Source: Burkholderiaceae bacterium (GTDB lineage: Bacteria > Pseudomonadota > Gammaproteobacteria > Burkholderiales > Burkholderiaceae_B). From it: a stretch of 64,000 nucleotides of DNA. The first letter of the stretch is position 1; every line of letters begins with the position of its first letter. The notes under the pieces were generated by a model. It saw only the letters and a list, made by a program, of their open reading frames with translations, had not been told where the DNA came from and did not search any database. Below, piece after piece: positions 1 to 8,190 of this stretch. Position numbers and translations under genes: made by a program. Location of the stretch: contig JAGOAJ010000005.1 of the NCBI GenBank assembly GCA_017983955.1, positions 1 to 64,000 of the forward strand, given 5' to 3'.

Positions 1-690
1 GGACGTCATCAGCACGGCAGTGATGCCTGCAGCCAGGCCCGATAAGGTCAGGCCGATGATTTTAATGGCCCGCACATTGATCCCTGCCAACCGTGCGGCT
101 TCGGTGGCTTCACCCACAGCCAGCATACGAAAGCCCAATCGTGTCTGTTTCAGCAGGAACAACGCCAACACGCTAAGCAGCAACAGCCAGAAGATCAAAG
201 CCGGCATACCAGCCACGGTGCCTCGGCCTATCCATAGAAAGCGGCTGTCCCACTGACCCACGAAGGCCACGCCTTGGGTCACCATAAAAGAAAAACCATT
301 GGCAATTGAAGCCGTGGCCAGCGTGGCGATCAGCGAAGGCACGCGTACTACCGTGACCAAGATGCCGTTCAGCGCACCCGCCCCTATGCCAACCAGCAGC
401 CCCACTACCACCGCAATTTCAGGGCTGTACCCTTGGTGGATTAGCCAACCTACGCACACTGCGCACAGGCTGCACACGTTGGCAAAAGACAGGTCCAGCT
501 CGGCCACCAGAAAAGCCAATGAAAAACCCAGTCCCAATATTGCCATGAAGCTGATTTGCTTGATGATGTTGGACAGGTTTTGCAAGGCCAGGAAGTTGGG
601 CGCAAACACGGCAAAGAAAACAAACAGCATCAGCCCGGCGACACAGGTGCCGTAGCGTCCCAGCCAGGTCTTAAAGGCGGTGGAGTTCAT
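1..690 (-). CDS. Sugar ABC transporter permease, RbsC-like (3' end outside window)
   Basis: The minus strand is open from an ATG at 690 to the window edge (230 codons, no stop), so the C-terminus is missing. The translation begins MNSTAFKTWLGRYG and is strongly hydrophobic, with several membrane spans and the motif GEATEAARLAGINV, typical of the BPD_transp_2 (RbsC/XylH) family of inner-membrane permeases for pentoses and related sugars. The ATG shares an ATGA overlap with the stop of the FGGY kinase, which implies translational coupling. The ATPase and binding protein would lie outside the window. The family call is sound; the sugar cannot be told. Confidence 0.85.
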   Translation of the reverse strand, partial: MNSTAFKTWLGRYGTCVAGLMLFVFFAVFAPNFLALQNLSNIIKQISFMAILGLGFSLAFLVAELDLSFANVCSLCAVCVGWLIHQGYSPEIAVVVGLLVGIGAGALNGILVTVVRVPSLIATLATASIANGFSFMVTQGVAFVGQWDSRFLWIGRGTVAGMPALIFWLLLLSVLALFLLKQTRLGFRMLAVGEATEAARLAGINVRAIKIIGLTLSGLAAGITAVLMTS

Positions 691-2117
691 AATAATGCTA
701 AGTCCCTGCTTAATCTGGTGGAAAACTCTTTAACTCTGGAATCATAATAATCAACACGTGCCGCTTGCGGCATCACTACCGTGCTACTTGCATTGATCGC
801 TAACTGGGCCGTCGCGATATCGCGATGCAGGCCTAGGCCTATACCCGCTGCTAACGCCGCGCCCGTCAAGGCCGAATCGCCCGACGCGCTAAGCCTGACC
901 GGCATGCCAAATGCGTCTGCACGCGCCTGCACCCAGGTACTATGCTGAGTGCCACCGCCATCCATATACAACGTGGCGGTGGTTTGACGCGCACCCATGG
1001 CATCCAGTGCCAGCCTGTGTGCCAACACCAGCCCCTCAACCAAAGCAAGCGCAAAATCACAGCGGCGATGCTGGGCGTTGACCTGCTGAAAACTGGCCGA
1101 AAGTGTACTACTCCACCACGGCATGCGCTCGCCAGATAAATAAGGCAGGCATATAGGCAAATCCACACCGGATGAAGTCGTTGCAGCGGCCAGTGTATCC
1201 GCAGGGTCATCACTATCCAGAAAGGCCTGTGCAAACCAGGCCAAGGTTCCTAATCCAGTCTGACAAGGCCCGCCGGTTTGCCACAGCTCTGGGGTCCAGG
1301 CGATGGACACCATACCAGCCACGGTGCGTGGGGCGCGGCTAAATGTGCCCAATACCTGTGTAGTACCCGATACATCGTAGACACTTTCATCAGCAACAGC
1401 ACCCATGCCCAAGGTAGAGGCCCAGGTATCAAAACTACTGACCGCCACAGGCACCCCAACCAATGCAGCTAGGGATTTGGCCATTACCGGCTGTACTAGT
1501 CCAAGAATATGAGTAGGTAAGGCGGGCGCGGGCACCACGGATGCTGCAAAGCCCAGACGAGCCAGCACATCGTTAGTAGTCAGGCCGCTGGCCTGCGCAG
1601 GGGTGATACGCCCATAAGCCACCGCGTCAGTGGCCCATAGTCCTGTCAATCGGAAATTCAGCCAATCTTTTAGCTCGACCATGGCATACGGCTGGGCACC
1701 ATGATCTTGCGTAAACTGCAGCAAACGTGCCAACGGATGAAAAGCCCCATAACCCGCTGTGCCCTGCTCGTCACCAAAAGCCCGCGCCACAGCGCCAGCC
1801 TGGTCCTGACCGTAGGGGTTGCTCCATAACATAACGGGTGCCAAGGGCAGTCCCGCCGCATCCACAAACACATGGGAGCGCGTCACGCCGGTTAGGACCA
1901 GCGCCAGAATTTTCTGAGGAGCTTGCTGCAAACCGCATAAGGTTTGCAGCAGACCCTGGACAGCTTGCCAAACGTCCTGGGCGTTAATGGTGTCTGCCCG
2001 CAAAGGCGAGACCACACGCTCGAGTGCTATTAATTGACCGTCTGGGCGCACCCACCCCGCTTTAAGCCAGGTAGAGCCCAGGTCCAAAGCAAGCACAGCA
2101 AAATCGTCAACGGCCAT
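687..2117 (-). CDS. FGGY-family carbohydrate kinase
   Basis: 476-residue cytoplasmic sugar kinase that would phosphorylate an imported sugar or polyol with ATP. The N-terminus carries the phosphate-1 motif (LALDLGSTWLKAGW), and a Gly-rich adenosine motif (YMDGGGTQHSTWVQ) lies in the C-terminal half. The overall length fits gluconokinase/xylulokinase relatives. An upstream in-frame GTG at 2123 exists, but the ATG at 2117 gives the usual short N-terminus. The stop overlaps the start of the RbsC-like permease (ATGA), so kinase and transporter are one operon. Substrate unknown; the pairing with an RbsC-type permease suggests a pentose or sugar alcohol. Confidence 0.85.
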   Translation of the reverse strand: MAVDDFAVLALDLGSTWLKAGWVRPDGQLIALERVVSPLRADTINAQDVWQAVQGLLQTLCGLQQAPQKILALVLTGVTRSHVFVDAAGLPLAPVMLWSNPYGQDQAGAVARAFGDEQGTAGYGAFHPLARLLQFTQDHGAQPYAMVELKDWLNFRLTGLWATDAVAYGRITPAQASGLTTNDVLARLGFAASVVPAPALPTHILGLVQPVMAKSLAALVGVPVAVSSFDTWASTLGMGAVADESVYDVSGTTQVLGTFSRAPRTVAGMVSIAWTPELWQTGGPCQTGLGTLAWFAQAFLDSDDPADTLAAATTSSGVDLPICLPYLSGERMPWWSSTLSASFQQVNAQHRRCDFALALVEGLVLAHRLALDAMGARQTTATLYMDGGGTQHSTWVQARADAFGMPVRLSASGDSALTGAALAAGIGLGLHRDIATAQLAINASSTVVMPQAARVDYYDSRVKEFSTRLSRDLALL

Positions 2118-2257
2118 AAACACCCAAAGTACATATATCGAATAAGAAAGCGTTAGCTATTCCATAGCGGTATGTAGTTTATGCGTTATCGCCAACCAAT
2201 GGATACAACAACCAACATTCGCCCATACCCCTGGGCAAATACGCCGGCCTGCAGCAC

Positions 2258-2866
2258 CTACTTGTCAGGCGCTGCACTAGCCCGTATGCCGTTCATGACC
2301 AAGTCCAGATATTCCTGCACAAAGGACTCGGACAAAGGCTGGTGCCCCACTAGCAAGCGGTAATACAACGGCGCATAAATCACATCCAGAATAGTATGCG
2401 GATCAGCCTTCCTGATGCTGCCATTAGCGATAGCGGCATTGACGGTATTCACGCCTTCTTCACGACGGGCATTGATATAGCCCGCCCGAAACTCCTCGGC
2501 AAACGCGGGATCAGACTGCCCTTCAGCAATCATCGCCGCCATCATTTTCCCTATAGGCCCCTGGAACTCCTTGCCCATACTGGTCAGGCGGTTAACCGTG
2601 GCATCCTGGGTAAATCCTTCGGGATAAGGAATGGAATTACGCGATGCCCGCAAAAAGGCCGACATGATGATGGCGGCGCGATTAGGCCACCAGCGATATA
2701 TGGTTGCCTTGCTGACCTTGGACTCGGCCGCAATTGACTCTACTGTTGTCAACTGCAAGCCTTTTTCTGACATCAGCCGGTAAGCGGCATCTAAAACAGC
2801 GTCCTCAGCCCCTTTACTTCGTGGACGCCCTCTGGGCCGTTTCGTAACAGGTTTAGGAATAGGCAT
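2258..2866 (-). CDS. TetR-family transcriptional regulator
   Basis: 202-residue repressor-type protein. A basic N-terminus (KRPRGRPRSKG) precedes a TetR_N helix-turn-helix at about residues 20-65, with TVESIAAESKVSKATIYRWW as the recognition region. The C-terminal ligand-binding half is not family-diagnostic. The ATG at 2866 is chosen because the reading frame upstream of it has no family similarity and would run through the intergenic operator. The gene is divergent from the aldolase/TRAP/SDR/ligase operon, with only 71 bp between the starts and a 30-bp palindrome in that gap. Inference: it represses that operon and probably itself, released by a pathway intermediate. Confidence 0.9.
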   Translation of the reverse strand: MPIPKPVTKRPRGRPRSKGAEDAVLDAAYRLMSEKGLQLTTVESIAAESKVSKATIYRWWPNRAAIIMSAFLRASRNSIPYPEGFTQDATVNRLTSMGKEFQGPIGKMMAAMIAEGQSDPAFAEEFRAGYINARREEGVNTVNAAIANGSIRKADPHTILDVIYAPLYYRLLVGHQPLSESFVQEYLDLVMNGIRASAAPDK

Positions 2867-2875
2867 GATATTTTC

Positions 2876-2903
2876 TTGACTTAGATCAAATAATTTATAT
2901 ACT
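2876..2903 (+). promoter_or_regulatory. Sigma70-type promoter of the aldolase/TRAP operon
   Basis: TTGACT at 2876-2881 and TATACT at 2898-2903 are separated by 16 bp, close to the sigma70 consensus. The -10 box lies inside the left half of the palindrome at 2893-2922, so a repressor bound there would block RNA polymerase. The following start codon (2938) has a strong Shine-Dalgarno (AGGAAGGAG). Predicted from sequence only. Confidence 0.6.
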
Positions 2904-2922
2904 GAACGTATCGTATATAAAT
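2893..2922. promoter_or_regulatory. 30-bp inverted repeat, candidate TetR operator
   Basis: Perfect 10-bp arms ATTTATATAC (2893-2902) and GTATATAAAT (2913-2922) flank a 10-bp spacer whose centre is the palindrome ACGT (2906-2909), so 24 of 30 positions are symmetric. It lies between the divergent tetR-type gene and the aldolase operon and covers the -10 and probable start site of the latter. Size and position fit a TetR-dimer operator; the regulator-operator pairing is inference. Confidence 0.6.
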
Positions 2923-2937
2923 AAAAAGGAAGGAGCA

Positions 2938-3765
2938 ATGTTAACTCAGGATACACGGCTTTCCAGTAGCAATGCGGAAACCGCCCAGCATGATGGCTTC
3001 GAACTGAGGTCGACAAACAAACCCGATAAGGTCGGCATTACGCCTGAAGAACAGGCCATACGCGTGGATCTGGCAGCCGCTTACAGGCTGTGTGCGCTAC
3101 AGGGTTGGGACGACCTGATCTATACACATATATCGGCACGAGTACCCGGCGCAGAGCACCACTTCCTGGTCAATCCACTGGGCCTGGGCTTCGATGAAAT
3201 TACAGCATCATCTCTGGTGAAAATTGATCTGGATGGCAATGTCATAGGCAACAGTCAATACCGTCCCAATGCCGCTGGCTTTGTGATTCACGGTGGCATA
3301 CACGAAGGGCGCGATGACGCCATGAGCATTATGCATTTGCACACCGAGCACGGCATGGCGTTATCGATACTGGAAGAAGGCCTGTTGCCACTGACCCAGC
3401 ATGCCATGCGATTCTATGACCGCATTGGCTACCACGACTACGAAGGCATTGCCCTGTCCACTGACGAGCGCAAGCGCCTGATCACTGCCTTGGGAACCCA
3501 TAACGCTTTGGTCCTGCGCAATCACGGCACCTTGACGGTAGGTACGTCAGTAGGCGCGGCCTTTGTGGAAATGTTTTATCTGGAAAAAGCCGCCAAGGCG
3601 CAAATGCTGGCACTGGCTTGCAACCGCCCCATCACTGTGCCCGATCAAGCAACCTGCGAACTTACCGCCCAGCAATGGCAAAACGACTTTTCCAGTACAC
3701 GCAATCGTGAATGGCCGGCATTGCTACGCAAACTGAAACGCGTCGCACCCGGCTATGACAGCTGA
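2938..3765 (+). CDS. Class II aldolase/adducin family protein
   Basis: 275-residue cytoplasmic metal-dependent lyase or epimerase of the FucA/AraD/adducin fold. The motif MHLHTEHGMA (about residue 135) supplies two metal-binding histidines and LRNHGTLTVG (about residue 195) the third, as in fuculose-1-phosphate aldolase. An acidic, low-complexity N-terminal extension of about 35 residues precedes the domain. The start is the ATG at 2938 behind AGGAAGGAG. First gene of the operon ending at 9699, directly behind the candidate TetR operator. Family members cleave or isomerise hydroxy-acids and phospho-sugars; here the neighbours (SDRs, acyl-CoA ligase, organic-acid TRAP importer) suggest an organic acid rather than a phospho-sugar. 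Confidence 0.88.
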   Translation: MLTQDTRLSSSNAETAQHDGFELRSTNKPDKVGITPEEQAIRVDLAAAYRLCALQGWDDLIYTHISARVPGAEHHFLVNPLGLGFDEITASSLVKIDLDGNVIGNSQYRPNAAGFVIHGGIHEGRDDAMSIMHLHTEHGMALSILEEGLLPLTQHAMRFYDRIGYHDYEGIALSTDERKRLITALGTHNALVLRNHGTLTVGTSVGAAFVEMFYLEKAAKAQMLALACNRPITVPDQATCELTAQQWQNDFSSTRNREWPALLRKLKRVAPGYDS

Positions 3766-3830
3766 ATACCGTTAAAAAAACAGCTGTATAAAGCTGAAAT
3801 TAATACCAAAAAACCCCAGGAGACTACCCC

Positions 3831-4799
3831 ATGAAAGCTATCAAGCACGCTCTGTTTGCCGCACTGACACTAAGCCTAGGCGCCGGCGCAGCCCAAGCGC
3901 AAACCTCTATAAAAATAGGCTATGCCGTTTCCAACAACAGCCACTACGGCGCGGGTGCAGACGCCTTCTGTGCCACCCTGGAAAGTGCTTCGGCCAATCG
4001 CTACAAATGTCATCAATTCCCTAACGCTACCCTAGGCAATGAACGGGAAATGGTTGAGTCGGCACAAATTGGTGCCTTGGACGTTGCCTTTGTTTCCAGT
4101 GGCACCGTGGGCAATTTTGTACCCGAGATACGCATACTGGATATCCCCTTTCTATTTCGCGACAACGCCCATGCTCACCACACTCTGGATGGCAAAATAG
4201 GCCAAGATCTATTGGCCAAATTTCCATCCAAAGGCCTGATCGCCATGGCGTGGGGCGAAAACGGCTTCCGTCACATCACCACCAACAACAAAGCCATCAA
4301 CCAGCCTGCCGACCTGGCCAATGTCAAACTGCGCACCATGGAAAACCGCGTTCACATTGACAGCTTCAAGTCCCTGGGCGCGCTACCCACCCCTATGGCC
4401 TGGCCCGAGGTCTACACCGCCCTGCAACAAGGCACCATAGACGGTCAAGAAAATCCCTTGTCTATTTTGGTGACGTCCAAACTGTGGCAAGTACAAACCC
4501 ATCTGGCCTTGACCGCGCACATTTATTCGCCCACCTTGATGATCGCCAGTCCCGCCACCTGGTCCAAACTTAGCAAAGAAGATCAAGCCATTTTCATGCA
4601 GGCTGCCAAGGACGGAGCTGCCGCACAACGTCAGCGCGTCAGTGACGAGGCTAAAACAGCCGTCGCCCTGTTGGAAAAAGAAGGCATGACGGTTACCCAA
4701 CCTAATACGTCTGATTTCCAGACCGCCTTGGCACCTACGTTCAAAAAATTCGCGTCCACCTATGGTCAAGCGCTAGCTGACATTCAGGCAATCCAGTAA
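3831..4799 (+). CDS. TRAP transporter substrate-binding protein (DctP family)
   Basis: 322-residue periplasmic binding protein with a clear signal peptide (cleavage about after GAGAAQA, residue 23). The DctP fold is shown by the sequence around VKLRTMENRVH, which holds the conserved carboxylate-binding arginine, and by QGTIDGQENPL, typical of DctP proteins. Binds an organic acid and passes it to the DctQ/DctM membrane pair encoded next. SD (CAGGAGA) precedes the ATG. The gene follows the aldolase by 65 bp and precedes dctQ by 21 bp without a stem-loop between, unlike the second TRAP operon of this window. Ligand unknown, but a carboxylate is likely from the conserved Arg. Confidence 0.93.
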   Translation: MKAIKHALFAALTLSLGAGAAQAQTSIKIGYAVSNNSHYGAGADAFCATLESASANRYKCHQFPNATLGNEREMVESAQIGALDVAFVSSGTVGNFVPEIRILDIPFLFRDNAHAHHTLDGKIGQDLLAKFPSKGLIAMAWGENGFRHITTNNKAINQPADLANVKLRTMENRVHIDSFKSLGALPTPMAWPEVYTALQQGTIDGQENPLSILVTSKLWQVQTHLALTAHIYSPTLMIASPATWSKLSKEDQAIFMQAAKDGAAAQRQRVSDEAKTAVALLEKEGMTVTQPNTSDFQTALAPTFKKFASTYGQALADIQAIQ

Positions 4800-4820
4800 A
4801 GCACCTACCAAGAGACTGAA

Positions 4821-5336
4821 ATGCGTAAAGGATTTATACGATTCGCCGACGCGCTGGCAGGGTTTACCAGCCTGCTCTTAACCGTCATCATGCTTATCAT
4901 GGTTGCCCTGGCGTTCTACCAGGTGCTGACCCGTTTCATTTTTCATGATGCTTCGCCGTGGACAGAGGAAATACTACGCCGCGCCATGATCTGGATGGTT
5001 ACCCTGGGCCTGGCCCTGGGTTTCCGTCATGGCGCCCATATCAGCGTGGACGTCATTGCCCGAGTACAAAACCGCCTGGTGCAGCGCGTGGTTCCCCCCA
5101 CAGTATTTATTATTTCCTTGCTGTTTTTGCTGACCGTGGTCTGGCTGGGCAGCGACATGGCCTATAGGGTCAGGTTCCAAACCTTTGGCAGCCTGGATAT
5201 TTCTATGTTCTGGGCCTATTTGGCCATACCTGCAGGTGCGGCCTTATCGGTGATCACTCTGATCGCGCACTACCTGTCTGGCCCTGACCAGAAGACTAGC
5301 GACGAAGAACTGGGAGGTCTGCAATGCCAGGTATGA
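4821..5336 (+). CDS. TRAP transporter small permease (DctQ family)
   Basis: 171-residue inner-membrane protein with four predicted spans and the DctQ signature region FHDASPWTEEILRRAMIWMV (about residues 41-60). It forms the scaffold for the DctM subunit, whose start overlaps the end of this gene by 13 bp. Part of the aldolase/SDR/ligase operon, so it imports that pathway's substrate using the sodium or proton gradient. Confidence 0.92.
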   Translation: MRKGFIRFADALAGFTSLLLTVIMLIMVALAFYQVLTRFIFHDASPWTEEILRRAMIWMVTLGLALGFRHGAHISVDVIARVQNRLVQRVVPPTVFIISLLFLLTVVWLGSDMAYRVRFQTFGSLDISMFWAYLAIPAGAALSVITLIAHYLSGPDQKTSDEELGGLQCQV

Positions 5337-6601
5337 TGTTAGGCACCATGTTGCTGTGCTTCGCGCTCAGTGTCAGCGTCGCTGTTTCTATAGGCGTCGC
5401 CAGTATTATCGGCCTCCTGACCCTGGGTAGTGTGCCCATGGTGGTGATCCCCAAGGAAATGTTCAGCAGTCTGGATAAGTTCCCGCTGCTGGCCGTTCCT
5501 TTCTTTATCCTGGCTGGCAAGCTAATGGAAGAAGGCGGCATTTCCACTCGTCTGGTCGATTTTGCCAAATCCCTGGTGGGCGGCGTACAAGGCGGTTTGG
5601 CGGCAAGCTGCGTTATCACCTGTTTGATCTTCGCCGCCGTATCCGGTTCATCTGTGGCTACTACCTTTGCCGTGGGCTCCATACTGATACCGGCGTTGGT
5701 GCGCATGGGTTATCCGGTGAATTTTTCGGCTGCCCTGCAAGCCACATCGGCGGAATTAGGGGTCATTATCCCGCCATCCATCCCCATGATTTTATATGGC
5801 GTAACTGCCGAAGTCTCGATAGGCGAACTCTTTGTCGCGGGCATAGGACCAGGCATGCTGATCGCCGGGGCACTGATTGCCTATGTACTGATCTGGGCAC
5901 GCCGTAATGGCATGGGTAAACAAGATGGCGTGGGTCGTTTGCCCTTGGGTCAATCTATTATCAAAGCCTTTTGGGCGCTGCTGATGCCGGTAATTATTCT
6001 GGGCGGCATCTACGGCGGCATCTTTACACCGACAGAAGCATCCGCTGTGGCGGTGGTATATGCCTTGTTCGTGGGAATTTTCATCTACAAAGGCTTGCCC
6101 ATACGACGTCTCCCCCAGGTGCTGCGCCAGTCTGCGGTAACGTCGGCGCTGATCATGTTCATTATCATGTGCGCCGGCCTGTTTTCGTATTTGGTGAACT
6201 ATGCCGGCATACCTGAAACACTGGGCCATTTCCTGAAAGAAACCCTGCACTCGCCGGTGTACTTTTTAGTTGGGGTGAACATAGCGTTATTCCTGGTGGG
6301 CATGTTCGTCGAGACGTCCGCGGCCATCATAGTCTTGGCCCCGATACTGGCGCCTGTGGCTCTGTACTTTGGCGTGGACCCTGTGCATTTCGGTCTGATC
6401 ATGATAGTGAATTTGGCCTTGGGCATGATTACCCCACCAGTCGGTGTCAACCTGTTCGCCGCGTGTACGGTTGCTAATATTTCCGTCGACCGCATTATCA
6501 AACCGTTACTGCCATTCGTGGCAGTCATTATTGCCTGCCTGGCACTAATTTCCGCCTTCCCTGCCATTTCCCTGACCCTGCGCGACTGGGTGTTCAAATG
6601 A
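5324..6601 (+). CDS. TRAP transporter large permease (DctM family)
   Basis: 425-residue, about 12-span inner-membrane subunit that carries the transport path. DctM signatures are present: AAVSGSSVATTFAVGSI (about residue 105), IIPPSIPMILYGV (about 145) and MITPPVGVNLF (about 368). It overlaps dctQ by 13 bp, and its TGA stop overlaps the ATG of the next SDR gene (ATGA), so transporter and catabolic enzymes are translated as one coupled unit. Confidence 0.94.
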   Translation: MPGMMLGTMLLCFALSVSVAVSIGVASIIGLLTLGSVPMVVIPKEMFSSLDKFPLLAVPFFILAGKLMEEGGISTRLVDFAKSLVGGVQGGLAASCVITCLIFAAVSGSSVATTFAVGSILIPALVRMGYPVNFSAALQATSAELGVIIPPSIPMILYGVTAEVSIGELFVAGIGPGMLIAGALIAYVLIWARRNGMGKQDGVGRLPLGQSIIKAFWALLMPVIILGGIYGGIFTPTEASAVAVVYALFVGIFIYKGLPIRRLPQVLRQSAVTSALIMFIIMCAGLFSYLVNYAGIPETLGHFLKETLHSPVYFLVGVNIALFLVGMFVETSAAIIVLAPILAPVALYFGVDPVHFGLIMIVNLALGMITPPVGVNLFAACTVANISVDRIIKPLLPFVAVIIACLALISAFPAISLTLRDWVFK

Positions 6602-7380
6602 CGTCATTAACCACTAACCCAAACACCCACCCAGGGTTAACCGCCCTGGGAACAGACCTGCACCAACAAACCATCGCCATTGTGGGTGTTGGTGGCATAG
6701 GTATGGAAACGGCCAAAATCTGTGCCGCCCTAGGGGCATCCCTGCTGTTGTTTGACCGTGCGCCAGCACCGAGCCAGTTAGCGCTGCCACACCCGGAAAG
6801 GCATGTTTGGCACACCTGCGATATCACTAAGGATGCTGATCAACGCCAGTTGATTAACGCCTGCACAGGTGTCGATGCACTAATCATTACCAGCGCCATT
6901 TACCCCGCCGAACAGCAGCCCGATTCAGGTGATGAAGCCGGCTGGAACGACTGGAACCAACACCTGCACGCTACCCTAGAAGCCAACTTGGCCGCGCCCA
7001 TGCGTATCTGCCTGGAGCTGCTGCCCCAGATGCAGGCCCGTAAACAAGGCCGCATCGTGATGACAGGGTCACTGGCCGGGCGTAATGGCGGGCTACTGTC
7101 CGGCCCCCAATATGCTGCCAGCAAAGGGGCCTTGCATACGTTTGTACGCTGGCTGGCCTTAAGGGCTGCGCCCCATGGCATCAGTGTGAACGGCGTTGCC
7201 CCTGGGGTAACCCAGACCGCCATGATAGAAAACCGTAGCGTTGATGCCAGCCGCATTCCCGTAGGGCGAGCAGCGGCGCCTATAGAAGTTGCGCGGGTCA
7301 TCAGCTTTCTGGCCAGTCCCGCCGCCAGCTATATGCATGGTCAAATCATCGACGTTAATGGGGGTGCTTGGATTGGCTAA
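6598..7380 (+). CDS. Short-chain dehydrogenase/reductase (SDR), first copy
   Basis: 260-residue NAD(P)-dependent oxidoreductase. A Rossmann nucleotide loop (GVGGIGMETA, about residues 27-36), a catalytic Ser (MTGSLAG) and the YxxxK pair (YAASK, about residue 172) are all present, and the C-terminus IIDVNGGAWIG is typical of classical SDRs. The start ATG overlaps the dctM stop. Within the operon it is expected to oxidise a hydroxyl of the imported acid or to reduce a keto intermediate. It is clearly diverged from the second SDR that follows, so the two probably act on different steps. Confidence 0.9.
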   Translation: MTSLTTNPNTHPGLTALGTDLHQQTIAIVGVGGIGMETAKICAALGASLLLFDRAPAPSQLALPHPERHVWHTCDITKDADQRQLINACTGVDALIITSAIYPAEQQPDSGDEAGWNDWNQHLHATLEANLAAPMRICLELLPQMQARKQGRIVMTGSLAGRNGGLLSGPQYAASKGALHTFVRWLALRAAPHGISVNGVAPGVTQTAMIENRSVDASRIPVGRAAAPIEVARVISFLASPAASYMHGQIIDVNGGAWIG

Positions 7381-8173
7381 GATCAAGCAAGCTGAATTCA
7401 GTGATCGCTGGACGCTGATCACGGGCGGTGCTAGCGGCATAGGCTACGCCTGCGCCCAGCATCTGGCAGATCTGGGTAGTCATATGGTGTTGTTGGACCT
7501 GGATTCCAAAAAACTGGACCAGGCCGTGCTGGCCATCCGCGCCAAGGGCGTTCACGCCATAGGCTACACAGTCGACATTACTGACACCTCGGCCCTGGAA
7601 GACATACAGGCGTCATTGCACGAAAAACAGATTCCTATACGCCATTTGATTACAGCGGCTGGCGTGCTGCAGCCCATGCACGACATCAACACCCTGGATC
7701 AAAAGGTGCACGACAGAGTCTGGGACGTGAATTATCATGGCACCTATCACAGCTGTCGCATTTGGGGCCAGGCCATCGCCCAGGCCAACGGAGGCTCTAT
7801 AGTCACGGTATCGTCGATCACGTCCTTGCGCCCCACCCCGTTATTGGCCTACGGTCCGGCCAAAGCGGCGCTGGGCGCGCTGACCGCATCATTAGCCGTC
7901 AACTACGCCCCTAAAAATGTACGCATTAACGCCATAGCCCCCGGCTTCACCCTGACCGAAGCCTTGCAGGAAAAATTTGATAGCGGTCAACGCGACCCTG
8001 GCAGCATCGTGGAACATATCCCTATGCGACGCTTGGCTGAACCCATAGAAATTGCCCAGGCAGTCGCTTTCTTGCTATCGGACCAGGCCAGTGCTATTAC
8101 TGGCGTCACGCTACCGGTAGACTGCGGCTGGCTGGCGGGCGCTTCATGGGCCACATACCAACCCCTACCCTGA
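7358..8173 (+). CDS. Short-chain dehydrogenase/reductase (SDR), second copy
   Basis: 271-residue classical SDR: ITGGASGIGYACA (cofactor loop), VSSITS (catalytic Ser) and YGPAK (catalytic Tyr/Lys). The frame is open further upstream, but homology starts only at about FSDRWTLITGG. Candidate starts are ATG 7358, GTG 7364 and TTG 7373; all overlap the end of the previous gene, and GGGGGTG sits just before the TTG. I use the ATG, but the true start is uncertain by a few codons. The gene is coupled to the first SDR and ends 17 bp before the ligase gene. Substrate unknown. Confidence 0.88.
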   Translation: MGVLGLAKIKQAEFSDRWTLITGGASGIGYACAQHLADLGSHMVLLDLDSKKLDQAVLAIRAKGVHAIGYTVDITDTSALEDIQASLHEKQIPIRHLITAAGVLQPMHDINTLDQKVHDRVWDVNYHGTYHSCRIWGQAIAQANGGSIVTVSSITSLRPTPLLAYGPAKAALGALTASLAVNYAPKNVRINAIAPGFTLTEALQEKFDSGQRDPGSIVEHIPMRRLAEPIEIAQAVAFLLSDQASAITGVTLPVDCGWLAGASWATYQPLP

Positions 8174-8190
8174 CTCACCTAGGAACAGCT

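Noticed and set aside
2258..3016. 252-residue version of the TetR protein starting at 3016
   Set aside because: The extra 50 residues would be read through the promoter/operator and the start of the divergent aldolase gene; the GRPRSKG region directly after 2866 is the normal TetR N-terminus.
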